DNA of 64,000 bases from contig NZ_CP089096.1 in NCBI RefSeq assembly GCF_021172165.1, positions 868,001-932,000 of the forward strand. The letters are read 5' to 3'. Of the stretch, positions 7,915 through 16,914 are shown piece by piece (position 1 is the stretch's first letter; every line of letters begins with the position of its first letter). The DNA is from Flavobacterium channae. GTDB taxonomy: Bacteria; Bacteroidota; Bacteroidia; Flavobacteriales; Flavobacteriaceae. The notes under the pieces were generated by a model, which was not told where the DNA came from, made no database searches, and saw only the letters and a list, made by a program, of their open reading frames with translations. The translations under genes and the position numbers were made by a program.

Positions 7915-9312
7915 TTATTCTCCATCAGGGAAAATCTTTCCAGGATTCAATACATTATTTGGATCAAAAATGGCTTTAATGCGTTCCATAAGTTCCAAAT
8001 GTACTTTTGAAAACGCAATATCCATGTAGTTTTTTTGAACCAAGCCAATACCGTGTTCGCCAGAGAGTGTTCCTTTTAAACTAACCGTCAATTCAAAAAT
8101 TTCACGAATTCCTTTAGGAACTTCTGTTTTCCAATTATCATCGGTCATATTGCCTTTGATGATGTTGATGTGTAAATTACCATCGCCAGCGTGTCCATAA
8201 CACACCGATTGAAAACCATATTTTGCACCAATTTCTTTAATGCCTTTTAATAATTTAGGTAATTCATATCTTGGAACAACCGTATCTTCTTCTTTATAAA
8301 TCGAATTTGTTTTCACGGCTTCCGCTACTGAACGACGCATTTTCCAAAGTGCATTTTTTTGGTCATCTGTGTCGGCAAATAATACTTCGTCAATTTCAAA
8401 TTGTTCTACAACAGCTAAAATTTGTTCGGCTTCTTGCATTAAAATTTCCGGATAATTACCATCCACTTCAATTAATAAATGCGCTTGAACATTGTCTTTT
8501 ACCTCTACATTCAATCCATCTACAAATTTCAAAGACCAATCAATAGCATCACGTTCCATGAACTCTAACGCACTTGGTACAATTCCGGCTCTAAATATGG
8601 CCGAAACTGCTTCACAGGCTTGTTCGGCTTTGTAAAACGGAACTAAAAGCAAAACGTTATGTTTGTTTTGAGGTAATAATTTCAATACAATTTTAGTAAC
8701 AATTCCTAATGTTCCTTCGCTACCCACCATTAATTGCGTTAAATTATAACCAGTCGAATTTTTCAAGGTATTAGCACCTGTCCAAATGATATCACCTGTT
8801 GGTAAAACCACTTCTAAATTTAAGACATAATCTTTGGTAACACCATATTTCAAAGCTCTTGCGCCACCTGAATTTTCTGCGATATTGCCACCAATAAAAC
8901 AACTTCCCATACTGCTTGGATCTACGGGATAGAACAAGCCTTTTTCAGCCACAGCTTCTCGTAAAACTTGTGTGATTACACCTGGTTCGGTAGTAACTTG
9001 TAAATTTTGTTCATCAATTTCAATAATTTGATTGAAGCGTTCCATTGAAATCGCAATGCCACCATAAATCGATAAAGCGCCACCACTCAAACCAGTTCGA
9101 GCTCCAATTGGAGTTGTTGGAATTTTATAAGTGTTTGAAATTTTTAAAATATGGGCTACTTCTTCAGTATTAGCAGGTTTCACCACAACATGAGGCGGAA
9201 AACTCAAATCTTCCGTTTCATCGTGACCATACGTTTTTCGAGTAGCTTCATCAGTAAAGATATAAGCCGAACCAACAATGTTTTCTAACGCAAGTAATAT
9301 TTCAGGATTCAT
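7915..9312 (-). CDS. FAD-linked oxidase, GlcD / D-lactate dehydrogenase type
   Basis: 465-residue flavoprotein of the VAO family that oxidises a 2-hydroxy acid such as glycolate or D-lactate, passing electrons to a downstream acceptor. The FAD_binding_4 domain covers about residues 38-175 (PTTPIGARTGLSGGALSIYG; DPSSMGSCFIGGNIAENSGG). The C-terminal FAD-oxidase domain follows, with CYGHAGDGNLHINII near 370 and LSGEHGIG near 420, both diagnostic. There is no iron-sulfur partner (GlcE/GlcF) nearby, so a stand-alone single-subunit enzyme is likely. The exact substrate cannot be decided from sequence. The next gene on the same strand is a carrier of the AEC family, which may move an organic acid. 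Confidence 0.88.
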   Translation of the reverse strand: MNPEILLALENIVGSAYIFTDEATRKTYGHDETEDLSFPPHVVVKPANTEEVAHILKISNTYKIPTTPIGARTGLSGGALSIYGGIAISMERFNQIIEIDEQNLQVTTEPGVITQVLREAVAEKGLFYPVDPSSMGSCFIGGNIAENSGGARALKYGVTKDYVLNLEVVLPTGDIIWTGANTLKNSTGYNLTQLMVGSEGTLGIVTKIVLKLLPQNKHNVLLLVPFYKAEQACEAVSAIFRAGIVPSALEFMERDAIDWSLKFVDGLNVEVKDNVQAHLLIEVDGNYPEILMQEAEQILAVVEQFEIDEVLFADTDDQKNALWKMRRSVAEAVKTNSIYKEEDTVVPRYELPKLLKGIKEIGAKYGFQSVCYGHAGDGNLHINIIKGNMTDDNWKTEVPKGIREIFELTVSLKGTLSGEHGIGLVQKNYMDIAFSKVHLELMERIKAIFDPNNVLNPGKIFPDGE

Positions 9313-9337
9313 AATCTAAAATTGAATTGTAAAGATA

Positions 9338-10249
9338 TTAAAAACTACTCAAAACATAATACCAAAAAGCCACTGTAAACAGCGATAATGGAATTCCTAT
9401 TCCAATCATCATACTACTTAATTTTGGTTTTAAACCGTAGTTTGAGGCTAAAATTGCACCAGTAATCATGGGTGCCATTGCAGATTCCATAATTGAAACA
9501 TCGATTTCCAATCCTTTTCCATCAAGTAATACTTTGTAGAGTAGGAAAAAAAATGTGGGCATTATGAAGAGTTTGAAGAATAGCCCTAAAGTTAAAAAAG
9601 ACCAATGTTTACTTCGGATATCTATTTTTAGCTGTAATCCAACGGCTACCAAAGCAACTGGAGTTACGGTGTTTCCAATTCGTAAGAAAGAGTTTTGCAA
9701 TGCTTCAGGAAATTCCAATGTAAATATTGTACAGAAAAGCGCAATTGAAAAAGCAATAAATGGCGGAAATTTTACAATTTTTAATAGTATTTCAGAAGTA
9801 CTTAAATTGCCTCTTGAAAAACTAGCTGCGACTAAAATTCCTAAAGTGGTTACGACTACGAATGAACCTGGTTGATCAACAATGATAGCGGTTTTTAATC
9901 CATCTGCACCATATAAAGCTTCGATAATGGGAAACCCTACAAATGAAGTATTACTTAATCCTCCAGTTAAAATCAAACAACCAATAAGTTTTTTTGACCA
10001 TTTGAAATAACTTCCAATTGTATAAAAAAACACAAATGATAATCCAAAACCTAACCAAGCAATTCCTAACGGGTAAAGCAAAGCAAGAGAAATGGTTATT
10101 TTAGGAATATAATATAATGCTAATGCAGGTAGCGAAACATAAATCACGTATTGATTTAAACTTTGATAGGCGTTTTTAGGAATTTGTGGTACTCTTTGAA
10201 GCCCAATTCCGATTAATAAACACAAAAATAAAAGTAAAATGTTTTCCAT
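9338..10249 (-). CDS. AEC (auxin efflux carrier) family transporter
   Basis: 303 residues with about ten hydrophobic segments in two halves; a polar break with glycine, proline and asparagine (LTGGLSNTSFVGFPIIEALYG) lies near residue 105, typical of AEC permeases. The frame runs to an ATG at 10270, but that overlaps a -7 promoter element. The ATG at 10249 (MENILLLFLCLLIG) is the better start and opens directly into the first membrane helix. AEC proteins move organic anions such as malate; the neighbour is a 2-hydroxy acid oxidase. The gap to that gene is 25 nt, so the two are probably one transcript. Confidence 0.85.
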   Translation of the reverse strand: MENILLLFLCLLIGIGLQRVPQIPKNAYQSLNQYVIYVSLPALALYYIPKITISLALLYPLGIAWLGFGLSFVFFYTIGSYFKWSKKLIGCLILTGGLSNTSFVGFPIIEALYGADGLKTAIIVDQPGSFVVVTTLGILVAASFSRGNLSTSEILLKIVKFPPFIAFSIALFCTIFTLEFPEALQNSFLRIGNTVTPVALVAVGLQLKIDIRSKHWSFLTLGLFFKLFIMPTFFFLLYKVLLDGKGLEIDVSIMESAMAPMITGAILASNYGLKPKLSSMMIGIGIPLSLFTVAFWYYVLSSF

Positions 10250-10267
10250 GTGGCAAGATCGATAACG

Positions 10268-10275
10268 CAAAGGTA
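10268..10275 (-). promoter_or_regulatory. Promoter -7 element (TACCTTTG on minus strand)
   Basis: Perfect TAnnTTTG match on the minus strand, 18 nt upstream of the preferred AEC start at 10249. Confidence 0.55.
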
Positions 10276-10294
10276 ATTAAACAGAAAGATTTCG

Positions 10295-11434
10295 ATGTTT
10301 TATATTCCTACATTTTTTGTATTTTTACACAAAGCAAAATTCCTTTTGAAAACACCAAATAAAAAATCGGCTCTTTCTGAAATTCACGGTGTAGAACAAC
10401 CTGAAACATTGAGTAATGTTGTGGCTTCTCAAATTCAACAATTCAGAAGAAAACAACCTTCGGCAGAAGAATTGATTTCTGGAATTGTTAAAGGAGATAA
10501 AACGGCTTTAAGTCGTGCTATTACTTTGGTTGAAAGTACGAATCCTGATCATTTATCAAAAGCGAACGAAGTAATCAAAGGTTGTTTACCACATGCAAAT
10601 AATTCGGTTCGAATTGGGATTACAGGCGTTCCAGGTGTAGGAAAAAGTACTTTTATTGAAGCTTTTGGAAAATACCTAACTTCAATTGGTAAAAAAGTTG
10701 CGGTTTTGGCGGTTGACCCAAGTTCGTCTATTAGTCATGGAAGTATTTTGGGTGATAAAACCCGGATGGAAGAATTGGTAAAAGATGAAAACGCCTATAT
10801 TCGACCAAGTGCTTCGGGAGATACATTAGGTGGCGTTGCTAGAAAAACGCGAGAAACTATTATTTTGTGTGAAGCTTGTGGATTTGATACAATTATCATT
10901 GAAACGGTTGGAGTAGGGCAAAGTGAAACAGCTGTGCACAGTATGGTTGATTTCTTTTTGTTATTGAAAATTGCTGGTGCTGGTGATGAATTACAAGGTA
11001 TCAAACGCGGTATTATGGAAATGGCGGATACTATCGTAATTAATAAAGCGGATGGCGATAATGTTGCAAAAGCCAAGTTAGCAAAAACTGAATTCAATAG
11101 AGCATTGCATTTATTTCCAGCTAAATCTTCTGGTTGGATTCCAAAAGTAACCACTTGTAGTGCTTTTGAAAAATCAGGAATTGATGGCATTTGGGAAATT
11201 ATTTCGGAATATTTTGAAATGGTGAAAGCCAATCACTATTTTGAAGAAAAGCGTCAAAATCAAAACCAATTTTGGATGATGGAAACCATTAATGAACAAT
11301 TGAAAAATCATTTTTATAATCACCCGGATATCATGCAACTCTTAGAAGAAAACAAAAAAGCCGTGCAAAATAATGAAGTATCACCTTTTGCAGCGGCTAT
11401 GCATTTGTTGGAACAGTATTTTAATGAAGAGTGA
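10295..11434 (+). CDS. meaB: Methylmalonyl-CoA mutase-associated GTPase MeaB (ArgK family)
   Basis: G-protein chaperone that gates cobalamin loading and protects methylmalonyl-CoA mutase. P-loop GITGVPGVGKST at about residues 108-119; DPSS(S) and the DKTRM switch region follow; ETVGVGQSE and NKADGDN (G4) are present. 379 residues from the first ATG. The first ~17 residues are odd (MFYIPTFFVFLHKAKFL), and a promoter-like TATTTTTA lies inside them at 10320-10327. A TTG at 10346 giving LKTPNKKSALSEI is a likely true start (about 362 residues). No mutase gene is in the window, but a propionyl-CoA carboxylase-type operon is at 35.9-39.4 kb. The stop codon lies at the edge of a dispersed repeat. 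Confidence 0.93.
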   Translation: MFYIPTFFVFLHKAKFLLKTPNKKSALSEIHGVEQPETLSNVVASQIQQFRRKQPSAEELISGIVKGDKTALSRAITLVESTNPDHLSKANEVIKGCLPHANNSVRIGITGVPGVGKSTFIEAFGKYLTSIGKKVAVLAVDPSSSISHGSILGDKTRMEELVKDENAYIRPSASGDTLGGVARKTRETIILCEACGFDTIIIETVGVGQSETAVHSMVDFFLLLKIAGAGDELQGIKRGIMEMADTIVINKADGDNVAKAKLAKTEFNRALHLFPAKSSGWIPKVTTCSAFEKSGIDGIWEIISEYFEMVKANHYFEEKRQNQNQFWMMETINEQLKNHFYNHPDIMQLLEENKKAVQNNEVSPFAAAMHLLEQYFNEE

Positions 11435-11466
11435 TTAGTGAAAAGTGATTAGTAATTAGTAATTAG
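11430..11466. repeat. Dispersed AGTGATTAGT/AGTAATTAG repeat
   Basis: GAGTGATTAGTGAAAAGTGA followed by TTAGTAATTAGTAATTAG; related copies at 14911-14940 (direct), 14948-14975 (inverted) and 41804-41830 (inverted). Here the meaB stop codon TGA lies inside the repeat. Confidence 0.7.
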
Positions 11467-11508
11467 CTTTTATTCTAAATCTGAACACTTTTTGTTTAAC
11501 ACAGAACA

Positions 11509-11739
11509 CTATTCTTGCTCGTATCTTTCAATTTCTCTATCGTAGAATTCTCCAGCAATAGTAATTAAATGTTCCATTTCAGATTCCAATTCTTTTTCAT
11601 CTTCTTCTTCAATGTCTTCTAAAAATTCCACTTCGTCATCTTTTAAATTGATAACAAATCTTGGATATTCTAAATGGATAACGAAAATATCTTCTGGAAA
11701 ATCAGTATTATCACCGATTACAAATTTTGGTAAGTTCAT
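11509..11739 (-). CDS. Small acidic conserved protein, function unknown
   Basis: 76 residues, strongly acidic in the second half (FLEDIEEEDEKELESEMEHL). No signal peptide or membrane segment. The N-terminal part (PKFVIGDNTDFPEDIFVIHL) reads as a small beta domain. Coding is plausible: it has a clean start and sits 27 nt downstream of the MATE gene on the same strand, as the last gene of that transcript. I do not recognise the family and assign no function. Confidence 0.7.
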   Translation of the reverse strand: MNLPKFVIGDNTDFPEDIFVIHLEYPRFVINLKDDEVEFLEDIEEEDEKELESEMEHLITIAGEFYDREIERYEQE

Positions 11740-11765
11740 GTTTTTATGATTTTAATTTCTTCTTT

Positions 11766-13163
11766 TTATTGTAATTGAACTTGTTCTTGAGTTTGTCCTT
11801 GAACTAGTTTTTTAGTCAAATAATTAAAGCGAATATACAAAAATAATGCGGCAGCTGTTAATCCGGATAAAAGCCCAATCCAAACGCCTACTGCTTTTAA
11901 TTCAGTTTCTAATCCCAAATAAATAGAAATAGGAAAACCAATCACCCAATAAGCGATAAAGGTAATATACATCGGAATTTTTGCATCTTGTAAACCACGA
12001 AGTGCTCCTAAAACTACTACTTGTAATCCATCGGAAATTTGAAAAATAGCTGCAACCAAAAGTAAATTGGCTGAAATAGCAATTACTTCAAGGTTTTTGG
12101 TTAGGTTTTCTACATCATTAATATCAACAAAGATGTATGGTAAAACACTATGAAGCGCAACAAATAATAATGCAAAAACGACTTCAATTATAATTGTTAA
12201 TAGAAAAATCGAAATAGCTACTTTTCGAAGTTTTACATAATCTCCTAATCCTTTTTGATTACCAATTCGAATCATTGCTGTAACGCTTAATCCCATAGCA
12301 AACATAAAAGTTAGAGAAGCTAGGCTTAGCGCAATTTGATTAGCCGCTTGACTCGTTGTTCCAATCATTCCAGAAAGCCAAATTGCACCTGTAAACAATG
12401 CTACTTCAAAAAACATTTGCATAGCAGAAGGCGAACCTAATTTTATGATTTTTGAATTGACTTCTTTCTTAATTTCTTTAAAGCTAAAACCTTTAAAATA
12501 GGGATGAAATTTTGGTTTTAAATTCATCATATAATGCATAAAACCAAGCATAACAAAACGCGAAGCAATTGTTCCTATTGCAGCTCCAATAATTCCCATT
12601 TTTGGAAAAATCCAAATACCATAAATTAAGAAATAATTGATAACTACATTGGTAATATTTCCAATAATGGTTGCCCACATCGAATATTTAGTTTCGCTTA
12701 AACCATCCGCAAATTGTTTGTACGCTTGGTACATAATTAACGGAATCAACGAAAAACCAACGATATCTAAATACGGTTTTGCCATTTGCACTACAGCTTC
12801 GGGTTGTCCCATAAAAGCAATTAATGGTTTTGCAAAAAAGATTAATGTAAATAACGCTACACCTAAAATTGTACATAAGTACAATCCATGATGAAAAGCA
12901 GAACGACCACCAGCTACATCATTTTTTCCATCAGATTCTGCTACTAAAGGTGTAATAGCTGTAGAAAAGCCAATTCCTAATGACATGGCAATAAAAACAA
13001 AACTATTTCCTAATGAAACTGCAGCTAATTCTGTAGGTCCTAATTTCCCAACCATAATATTGTCAACAATTCCAACAATAGTATGACCAAGCATACCCAA
13101 AATAATCGGGTAAGCCAATTTTAAATTATATGAAAACTCTTTAGTGTATTCTGAAAAAATCAT
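11766..13163 (-). CDS. MATE family efflux transporter (NorM-like)
   Basis: 465-residue inner-membrane multidrug/sodium antiporter with 12 predicted helices in two six-helix halves. Typical sequences are ILGMLGHTIVGIVDNIMVG in helix 1-2, TELAAVSLGNS, and SAMQMFFEVALFTGAIWL at the start of the second half. Substrates are usually cationic drugs or dyes, with Na+ or H+ as coupling ion; none can be named here. The last ~14 residues (LVQGQTQEQVQLQ) are glutamine-rich and come from a short nucleotide repeat that also appears in the gene at 14066-14905. A promoter with both boxes lies just upstream. Confidence 0.9.
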   Translation of the reverse strand: MIFSEYTKEFSYNLKLAYPIILGMLGHTIVGIVDNIMVGKLGPTELAAVSLGNSFVFIAMSLGIGFSTAITPLVAESDGKNDVAGGRSAFHHGLYLCTILGVALFTLIFFAKPLIAFMGQPEAVVQMAKPYLDIVGFSLIPLIMYQAYKQFADGLSETKYSMWATIIGNITNVVINYFLIYGIWIFPKMGIIGAAIGTIASRFVMLGFMHYMMNLKPKFHPYFKGFSFKEIKKEVNSKIIKLGSPSAMQMFFEVALFTGAIWLSGMIGTTSQAANQIALSLASLTFMFAMGLSVTAMIRIGNQKGLGDYVKLRKVAISIFLLTIIIEVVFALLFVALHSVLPYIFVDINDVENLTKNLEVIAISANLLLVAAIFQISDGLQVVVLGALRGLQDAKIPMYITFIAYWVIGFPISIYLGLETELKAVGVWIGLLSGLTAAALFLYIRFNYLTKKLVQGQTQEQVQLQ

Positions 13164-13180
13164 TCTGAAAAATTAGTTGG

Positions 13181-13209
13181 CAAAGGTAGTTATTTTACTA
13201 GGATTACAA
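13181..13209 (-). promoter_or_regulatory. MATE gene promoter
   Basis: On the minus strand: TTG (13207-13209), 18-nt spacer, TACCTTTG (13181-13188). Both boxes fit the Bacteroidetes consensus, and the start codon follows 18 nt downstream. Confidence 0.65.
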
Positions 13210-13210
13210 T

Positions 13211-13245
13211 AAAAAAACCTGTCGAGATGTAATATCAAGACAGGC
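13211..13245 (-). terminator. Terminator after LolD-like ATPase gene
   Basis: Minus-strand stem CCTGTC/GACAGG with an inner loop and a following T-run, 24 nt past the stop codon. Confidence 0.6.
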
Positions 13246-13268
13246 TTATAATTTATATATTTTAAAAA

Positions 13269-13970
13269 TTATTTCTTAAAAGCAGGATTTTGTGAATCGC
13301 TTTCAATAAGTCCATCTCGTAATCGGATAATTCTGTGTGCGTGAGCCGCAATATCTTCTTCGTGTGTTACCAAGATTACCGTATTTCCGTTAGCGTGAAT
13401 TTCGTTAAATAAATTCATGATTTCCACAGAAGTTTTACTGTCTAAGTTTCCTGTAGGCTCATCGGCTAAAATGATAGATGGTTTGTTGACCAAAGCTCTT
13501 GCAACTGCTACACGCTGACGTTGACCACCGGATAATTGATTCGGTTTGTGATCCATACGGTCTTGAAGTCCCACTTGTGTCAATACTTCGGTAGCTCTTT
13601 CAACTCGTTCCGATTTAGAATGACCCGCGTATACCATTGGTAAAGCCACATTATCCAAAGCCGTTGTTCTTGGCATTAAGTTGAACGTTTGAAAAACGAA
13701 TCCAATTTCTTTATTACGAATTCCTGCCAATTCATCGTCTTGCATTTCACTTACATGTTTTCCGTTCAAAACATAAGTTCCAGAAGTAGGCGTATCTAAA
13801 CAGCCTAAAATATTCATTAAAGTTGATTTTCCTGAACCTGATGGCCCCATTAAAGCAACATATTCTCCTTTATTAATTTCTAAATTGATGCCTTTTAAAA
13901 CGTAAACAATTTCGTTTCCTAAAGGGAAATCTCTTTTGATATTTGAAATTTGAATTAGCGGATTTGCCAT
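13269..13970 (-). CDS. ABC transporter ATP-binding protein, LolD/MacB type
   Basis: 233-residue ATPase. Walker [10 protein letters not shown] at residues 42-50, signature [15 protein letters not shown], Walker [16 protein letters not shown], and a switch histidine in [15 protein letters not shown]. The GNLDSKTS ending of Walker B and the overall length put it with LolD/MacB/FtsE-like ATPases, which drive lipoprotein release or mechanotransmission rather than import. No permease is adjacent, so the partner is encoded elsewhere. lolD is a reasonable but not certain name. Confidence 0.88.
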   Translation of the reverse strand: MANPLIQISNIKRDFPLGNEIVYVLKGINLEINKGEYVALMGPSGSGKSTLMNILGCLDTPTSGTYVLNGKHVSEMQDDELAGIRNKEIGFVFQTFNLMPRTTALDNVALPMVYAGHSKSERVERATEVLTQVGLQDRMDHKPNQLSGGQRQRVAVARALVNKPSIILADEPTGNLDSKTSVEIMNLFNEIHANGNTVILVTHEEDIAAHAHRIIRLRDGLIESDSQNPAFKK

Positions 13971-14065
13971 TTTGAATGTCGAATGATGATTAACGAATAA
14001 TGATTTCAGAAGTTTTTAATTCTGGAATTCTATTATAAGTAGAAAAAGAAAGGAATTTGTTACAA

Positions 14066-14905
14066 CTAAAAACGAATTCTTTCAAACAAGTGCGAACTAA
14101 TCGTTTTATTCGGATTAATAACAAAATGTTCTTTTTGTTGTTCGGCTCTGAAAAAGACTATTCCCCACTGAAAAGTATCAATGGTAACGGTAACTTTCGG
14201 ATGGTTTTTGATAGTTTCCCAAGCTTCTTCCATATCAGCTGACCAATGAATGTCATCAAAAATCCAAACAGAATCATTTGTAATAGTAGGAAGTAAGGCT
14301 TCAAAATAATCTAAAGTTGCTTTTTTAGAATGATTGCCATCGAAATAAATTAGGTGATGGGTAATGGGTGAAAGGTGAAGGGTTTTGAAATAGCTTGAAA
14401 ATTCAGTATTGACAAATTCAATATTTTGAAAACTTGAATTTGTCCCGAAACTTTGGGATTGTAATTGAACTTGTGCTTGCTTTTGCGTATTTGGACAACC
14501 TTCCAAAGTGATAATTTTTGCTTTTTCAGTTCCTAATGAAAGGGCAGAAGTTGCCAATCCTAACGAAGTTCCAATTTCTAAAACGCTTTTTGGTTGAAAG
14601 TAACGAACAATTCTAAAAAGCAACTCTGCATTTTTTGGAGTAATTCCTGCGGTTTGCGCAATTTTAGCAATTTCTCTTGTGTTGGATTTAAAAACACGTG
14701 AACCAGCTCCAAAATCGGTAACTTCAATCGTGTTTTTATTATTTAAAAGTGATTTTCTATAGTTTTTTAAAACTTTGTATTCTGGATAATCTGAAGTGTT
14801 ATAAAAGCATTTGGTAACCAAATCAAACACAAAAGGCGAATGCACTCCATGTTCGTTTTTGGAATGTAAAAGGAATTTTATGTAAGCTTTTATAATGTGT
14901 TGCAT
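14066..14905 (-). CDS. Class I SAM-dependent methyltransferase with repeat-derived inserts
   Basis: 279 residues. The methyltransferase core starts near residue 105 (PKSVLEIGTSLGLATSALSL), with an acidic loop ITLEGCPNTQKQA, then LIYFDGNHSKKATLDYFEAL and WIFDDIHWSADMEEAW. This is the O-methyltransferase-like Methyltransf_24 group. The substrate is unknown. Two stretches look like inserted nucleotide repeats read in frame: QVQLQSQSFGTNSS (DNA ~14440-14475) and LHLSPITHHL (14354-14383, matching the GGTGATGGGTAATGGGT repeat found at 21940-22005). Neither disrupts a core motif. It lies between the LolD-like ATPase and the ABC-F gene, separated from the latter by an AGTAATTAG hairpin. Confidence 0.82.
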   Translation of the reverse strand: MQHIIKAYIKFLLHSKNEHGVHSPFVFDLVTKCFYNTSDYPEYKVLKNYRKSLLNNKNTIEVTDFGAGSRVFKSNTREIAKIAQTAGITPKNAELLFRIVRYFQPKSVLEIGTSLGLATSALSLGTEKAKIITLEGCPNTQKQAQVQLQSQSFGTNSSFQNIEFVNTEFSSYFKTLHLSPITHHLIYFDGNHSKKATLDYFEALLPTITNDSVWIFDDIHWSADMEEAWETIKNHPKVTVTIDTFQWGIVFFRAEQQKEHFVINPNKTISSHLFERIRF

Positions 14906-14910
14906 TTTAT

Positions 14911-14975
14911 AGTGATTAGTGAAAAGTGACTAGTAATTAGTTTGTCTATTCACTAATTACTATTCACTAATTACT
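14911..14975. repeat. AGTGATTAGT-type repeat, direct and inverted copies
   Basis: A direct copy (14911-14940) and an inverted copy (14948-14975) of the family also seen at 11430. Together they can fold with AGTAATTAG/CTAATTACT arms between two minus-strand genes. Confidence 0.65.
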
Positions 14976-14979
14976 TTTG

Positions 14980-16842
14980 TTAATCCATTTTAGAACTCAA
15001 CTCAAACCAACGCTCTTCTTTTTCTTCTAAGGTCTGAATTATTTTTTGTAATTCGTTTGCTTTGGTTTCTATTTTTTCATCAGCTACTTTTCCGTCCGCG
15101 AATTCTTGTTCGATAGCTTTCTTTTGAATTTCTAAATCTTTGATTTCTCTTTCAATTTTATTGAATTCTTTTTGCTCATTAAAACTCAAACCAGTTGAAG
15201 TCGTTTGTTTTTCCTTCCAATTTGTTTTTTCAGTACTTACCGAATTTAAAACTTTTGGTTCCGCCGAATCTTCATACGCTCTAAAATCAGAATAATTTCC
15301 TGGGAAATCTTCAATTTCGCCTTCGCCTCTAAAAACAAATAAGTGGTCTACAATTTTATCCATAAAATACCTGTCGTGACTCACCACTAACAAACAGCCA
15401 GGATAATCTAAAAGGAAACTTTCTAAAACGTTCAGCGTTACAATATCCAAATCATTTGTTGGCTCATCTAAAATCAAGAAATTCGGATTTTGAATTAAAA
15501 CTGTACACAAATACAAACGTTTTAATTCGCCACCACTTAATTTTTCAACAAAATCGTATTGCTTTTTTGCATCAAATAAAAAGCGTTCCAATAATTGTGA
15601 AGCCGAGATAATTTTTCCTTTCGTTAACGGAATATATTCGCCATATTCTTTAATGATGTCGATTACTTTTTGACCTGGTTTTGGGTTGATTCCACTTTGT
15701 GTATAATACCCAATTTTAATTGTATCACCTATAATTACTTTACCCGAATCAGGCTGCATGGTTTGCGTTAAAATATTCAAGAAAGTAGATTTTCCTGTTC
15801 CGTTTTTACCAATTATTCCAATGCGCTCACCACGTTGAAATGAGTAAGAAAAGTCATTTAAAATGGTTCTGTCAGGGAATTTTTTATTCACTTTTACCAT
15901 TTCGATAATCTTGCTTCCCATGCGTTCCATGTTGATTTCGAGCTCCACTACATTTTCTTTTCTTCGACTCTCAGCAACCGCTTTGATTTTGTAAAAATCA
16001 TCTTGACGTGATTTCGATTTGGTCGTTCTAGCTTTTGGTTGACGACGCATCCAAGCTAATTCTTTTACAAATAAGTTTTGCGCTTTATCGATGGTTGCAT
16101 TTTCAGAAGCAATTCGTTCTTCTTTTTTTTCTAAATAATACGAATAGTTGCCTTTATATTGGTATATTTTTCCGTTGTCTAATTCTATGATTTCGTTACA
16201 AACACGCTCTAAAAAGAAACGGTCGTGTGTTACCATGAATAGCGTAATATTTTCTTTTGCAAAGTAATCTTCTAACCATTCAATCATCTCTAAATCCAAG
16301 TGATTGGTTGGCTCGTCTAAAATCAATAAATCAGGTTTACTAATTAAGATTATGGCTAACGAAAGACGCTTTTTTTGTCCACCCGACATGTTTTTGACTT
16401 TCATTTTCAAGTCTTCCAACTTCAGTTTGTACAAAATTTGCTTGAATTGCGTTTCAAAATCCCAAGCATTATGGCGGTCCATATCGTCAAAAGCTCTTTG
16501 ATAAGTTTCTACGTCTTTAGGGTTTTCAAGTGCTTTTTCGTAGCGTTCAATTACTTTCAGAATTTCATTATCAGAAGCGAAAATATTTTCTTCAATAGTT
16601 AATTCGTCTTGTAAATTATTGTTTTGCGATAAAAAAGCCATATTAATATCTTTTCTTATCACAACCTGACCAGTATCGGGTTCGTCAATACCATTAATCA
16701 TGTTCATGATGGTGGTTTTTCCCGAACCATTTTTTGCAATAAATGCTATTTTTTGGTCTTTATTAATTCCAAACGAAACGTCTTTAAAAAGAATACGTTC
16801 GCCATACGATTTTGAAATATTTTCTACTGAAAGGTAATTCAC
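14980..16842 (-). CDS. ABC-F family ATPase (Uup-like)
   Basis: 620-residue soluble tandem ABC protein that acts on ribosomes or translation rather than transport. There are no membrane segments. Two nucleotide-binding domains: Walker A AKNGSGKTT and GKNGTGKST; signatures MSGGQKKRLSLAIIL and LSGGELKRLYLCTVL; Walker B LLILDEPTNHLDLEMI and FLILDEPTNDLDIVTL. The inter-domain linker is charged and helical. The C-terminus (FNEQKEFNKIEREIKDLEIQ onward, ~75 residues) is a coiled coil as in Uup. Which ABC-F subgroup it belongs to, and whether it protects against antibiotics, cannot be read directly. A TACTTTTG -7 element precedes it. Confidence 0.93.
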   Translation of the reverse strand: MNYLSVENISKSYGERILFKDVSFGINKDQKIAFIAKNGSGKTTIMNMINGIDEPDTGQVVIRKDINMAFLSQNNNLQDELTIEENIFASDNEILKVIERYEKALENPKDVETYQRAFDDMDRHNAWDFETQFKQILYKLKLEDLKMKVKNMSGGQKKRLSLAIILISKPDLLILDEPTNHLDLEMIEWLEDYFAKENITLFMVTHDRFFLERVCNEIIELDNGKIYQYKGNYSYYLEKKEERIASENATIDKAQNLFVKELAWMRRQPKARTTKSKSRQDDFYKIKAVAESRRKENVVELEINMERMGSKIIEMVKVNKKFPDRTILNDFSYSFQRGERIGIIGKNGTGKSTFLNILTQTMQPDSGKVIIGDTIKIGYYTQSGINPKPGQKVIDIIKEYGEYIPLTKGKIISASQLLERFLFDAKKQYDFVEKLSGGELKRLYLCTVLIQNPNFLILDEPTNDLDIVTLNVLESFLLDYPGCLLVVSHDRYFMDKIVDHLFVFRGEGEIEDFPGNYSDFRAYEDSAEPKVLNSVSTEKTNWKEKQTTSTGLSFNEQKEFNKIEREIKDLEIQKKAIEQEFADGKVADEKIETKANELQKIIQTLEEKEERWFELSSKMD

Positions 16843-16858
16843 TTTGCTTTATTTTTTG

Positions 16859-16866
16859 CAAAAGTA
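16859..16866 (-). promoter_or_regulatory. ABC-F gene promoter -7 element
   Basis: TACTTTTG on the minus strand, 17 nt upstream of the start codon at 16842. No convincing -33 box at standard spacing. Confidence 0.5.
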
Positions 16867-16902
16867 ACATTTTCAAATTTTCAAACTATTACAATTTCGC
16901 AT

Positions 16903-16910
16903 TATATTTG
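16903..16910 (+). promoter_or_regulatory. -7 element directly before glycosyltransferase ATG (leaderless mRNA likely)
   Basis: Perfect TATATTTG, with the ATG only 4 nt further on (16915). Transcription would start at or next to the ATG. The protein N-terminus (MQLSVIILNYN) leaves no room for a later start. Confidence 0.55.
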
Positions 16911-16914
16911 CTAA

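Noticed and set aside
10795..11232. 145-residue ORF antisense to meaB
   Set aside because: A shadow of the strongly conserved GTPase frame, with no promoter or family resemblance.
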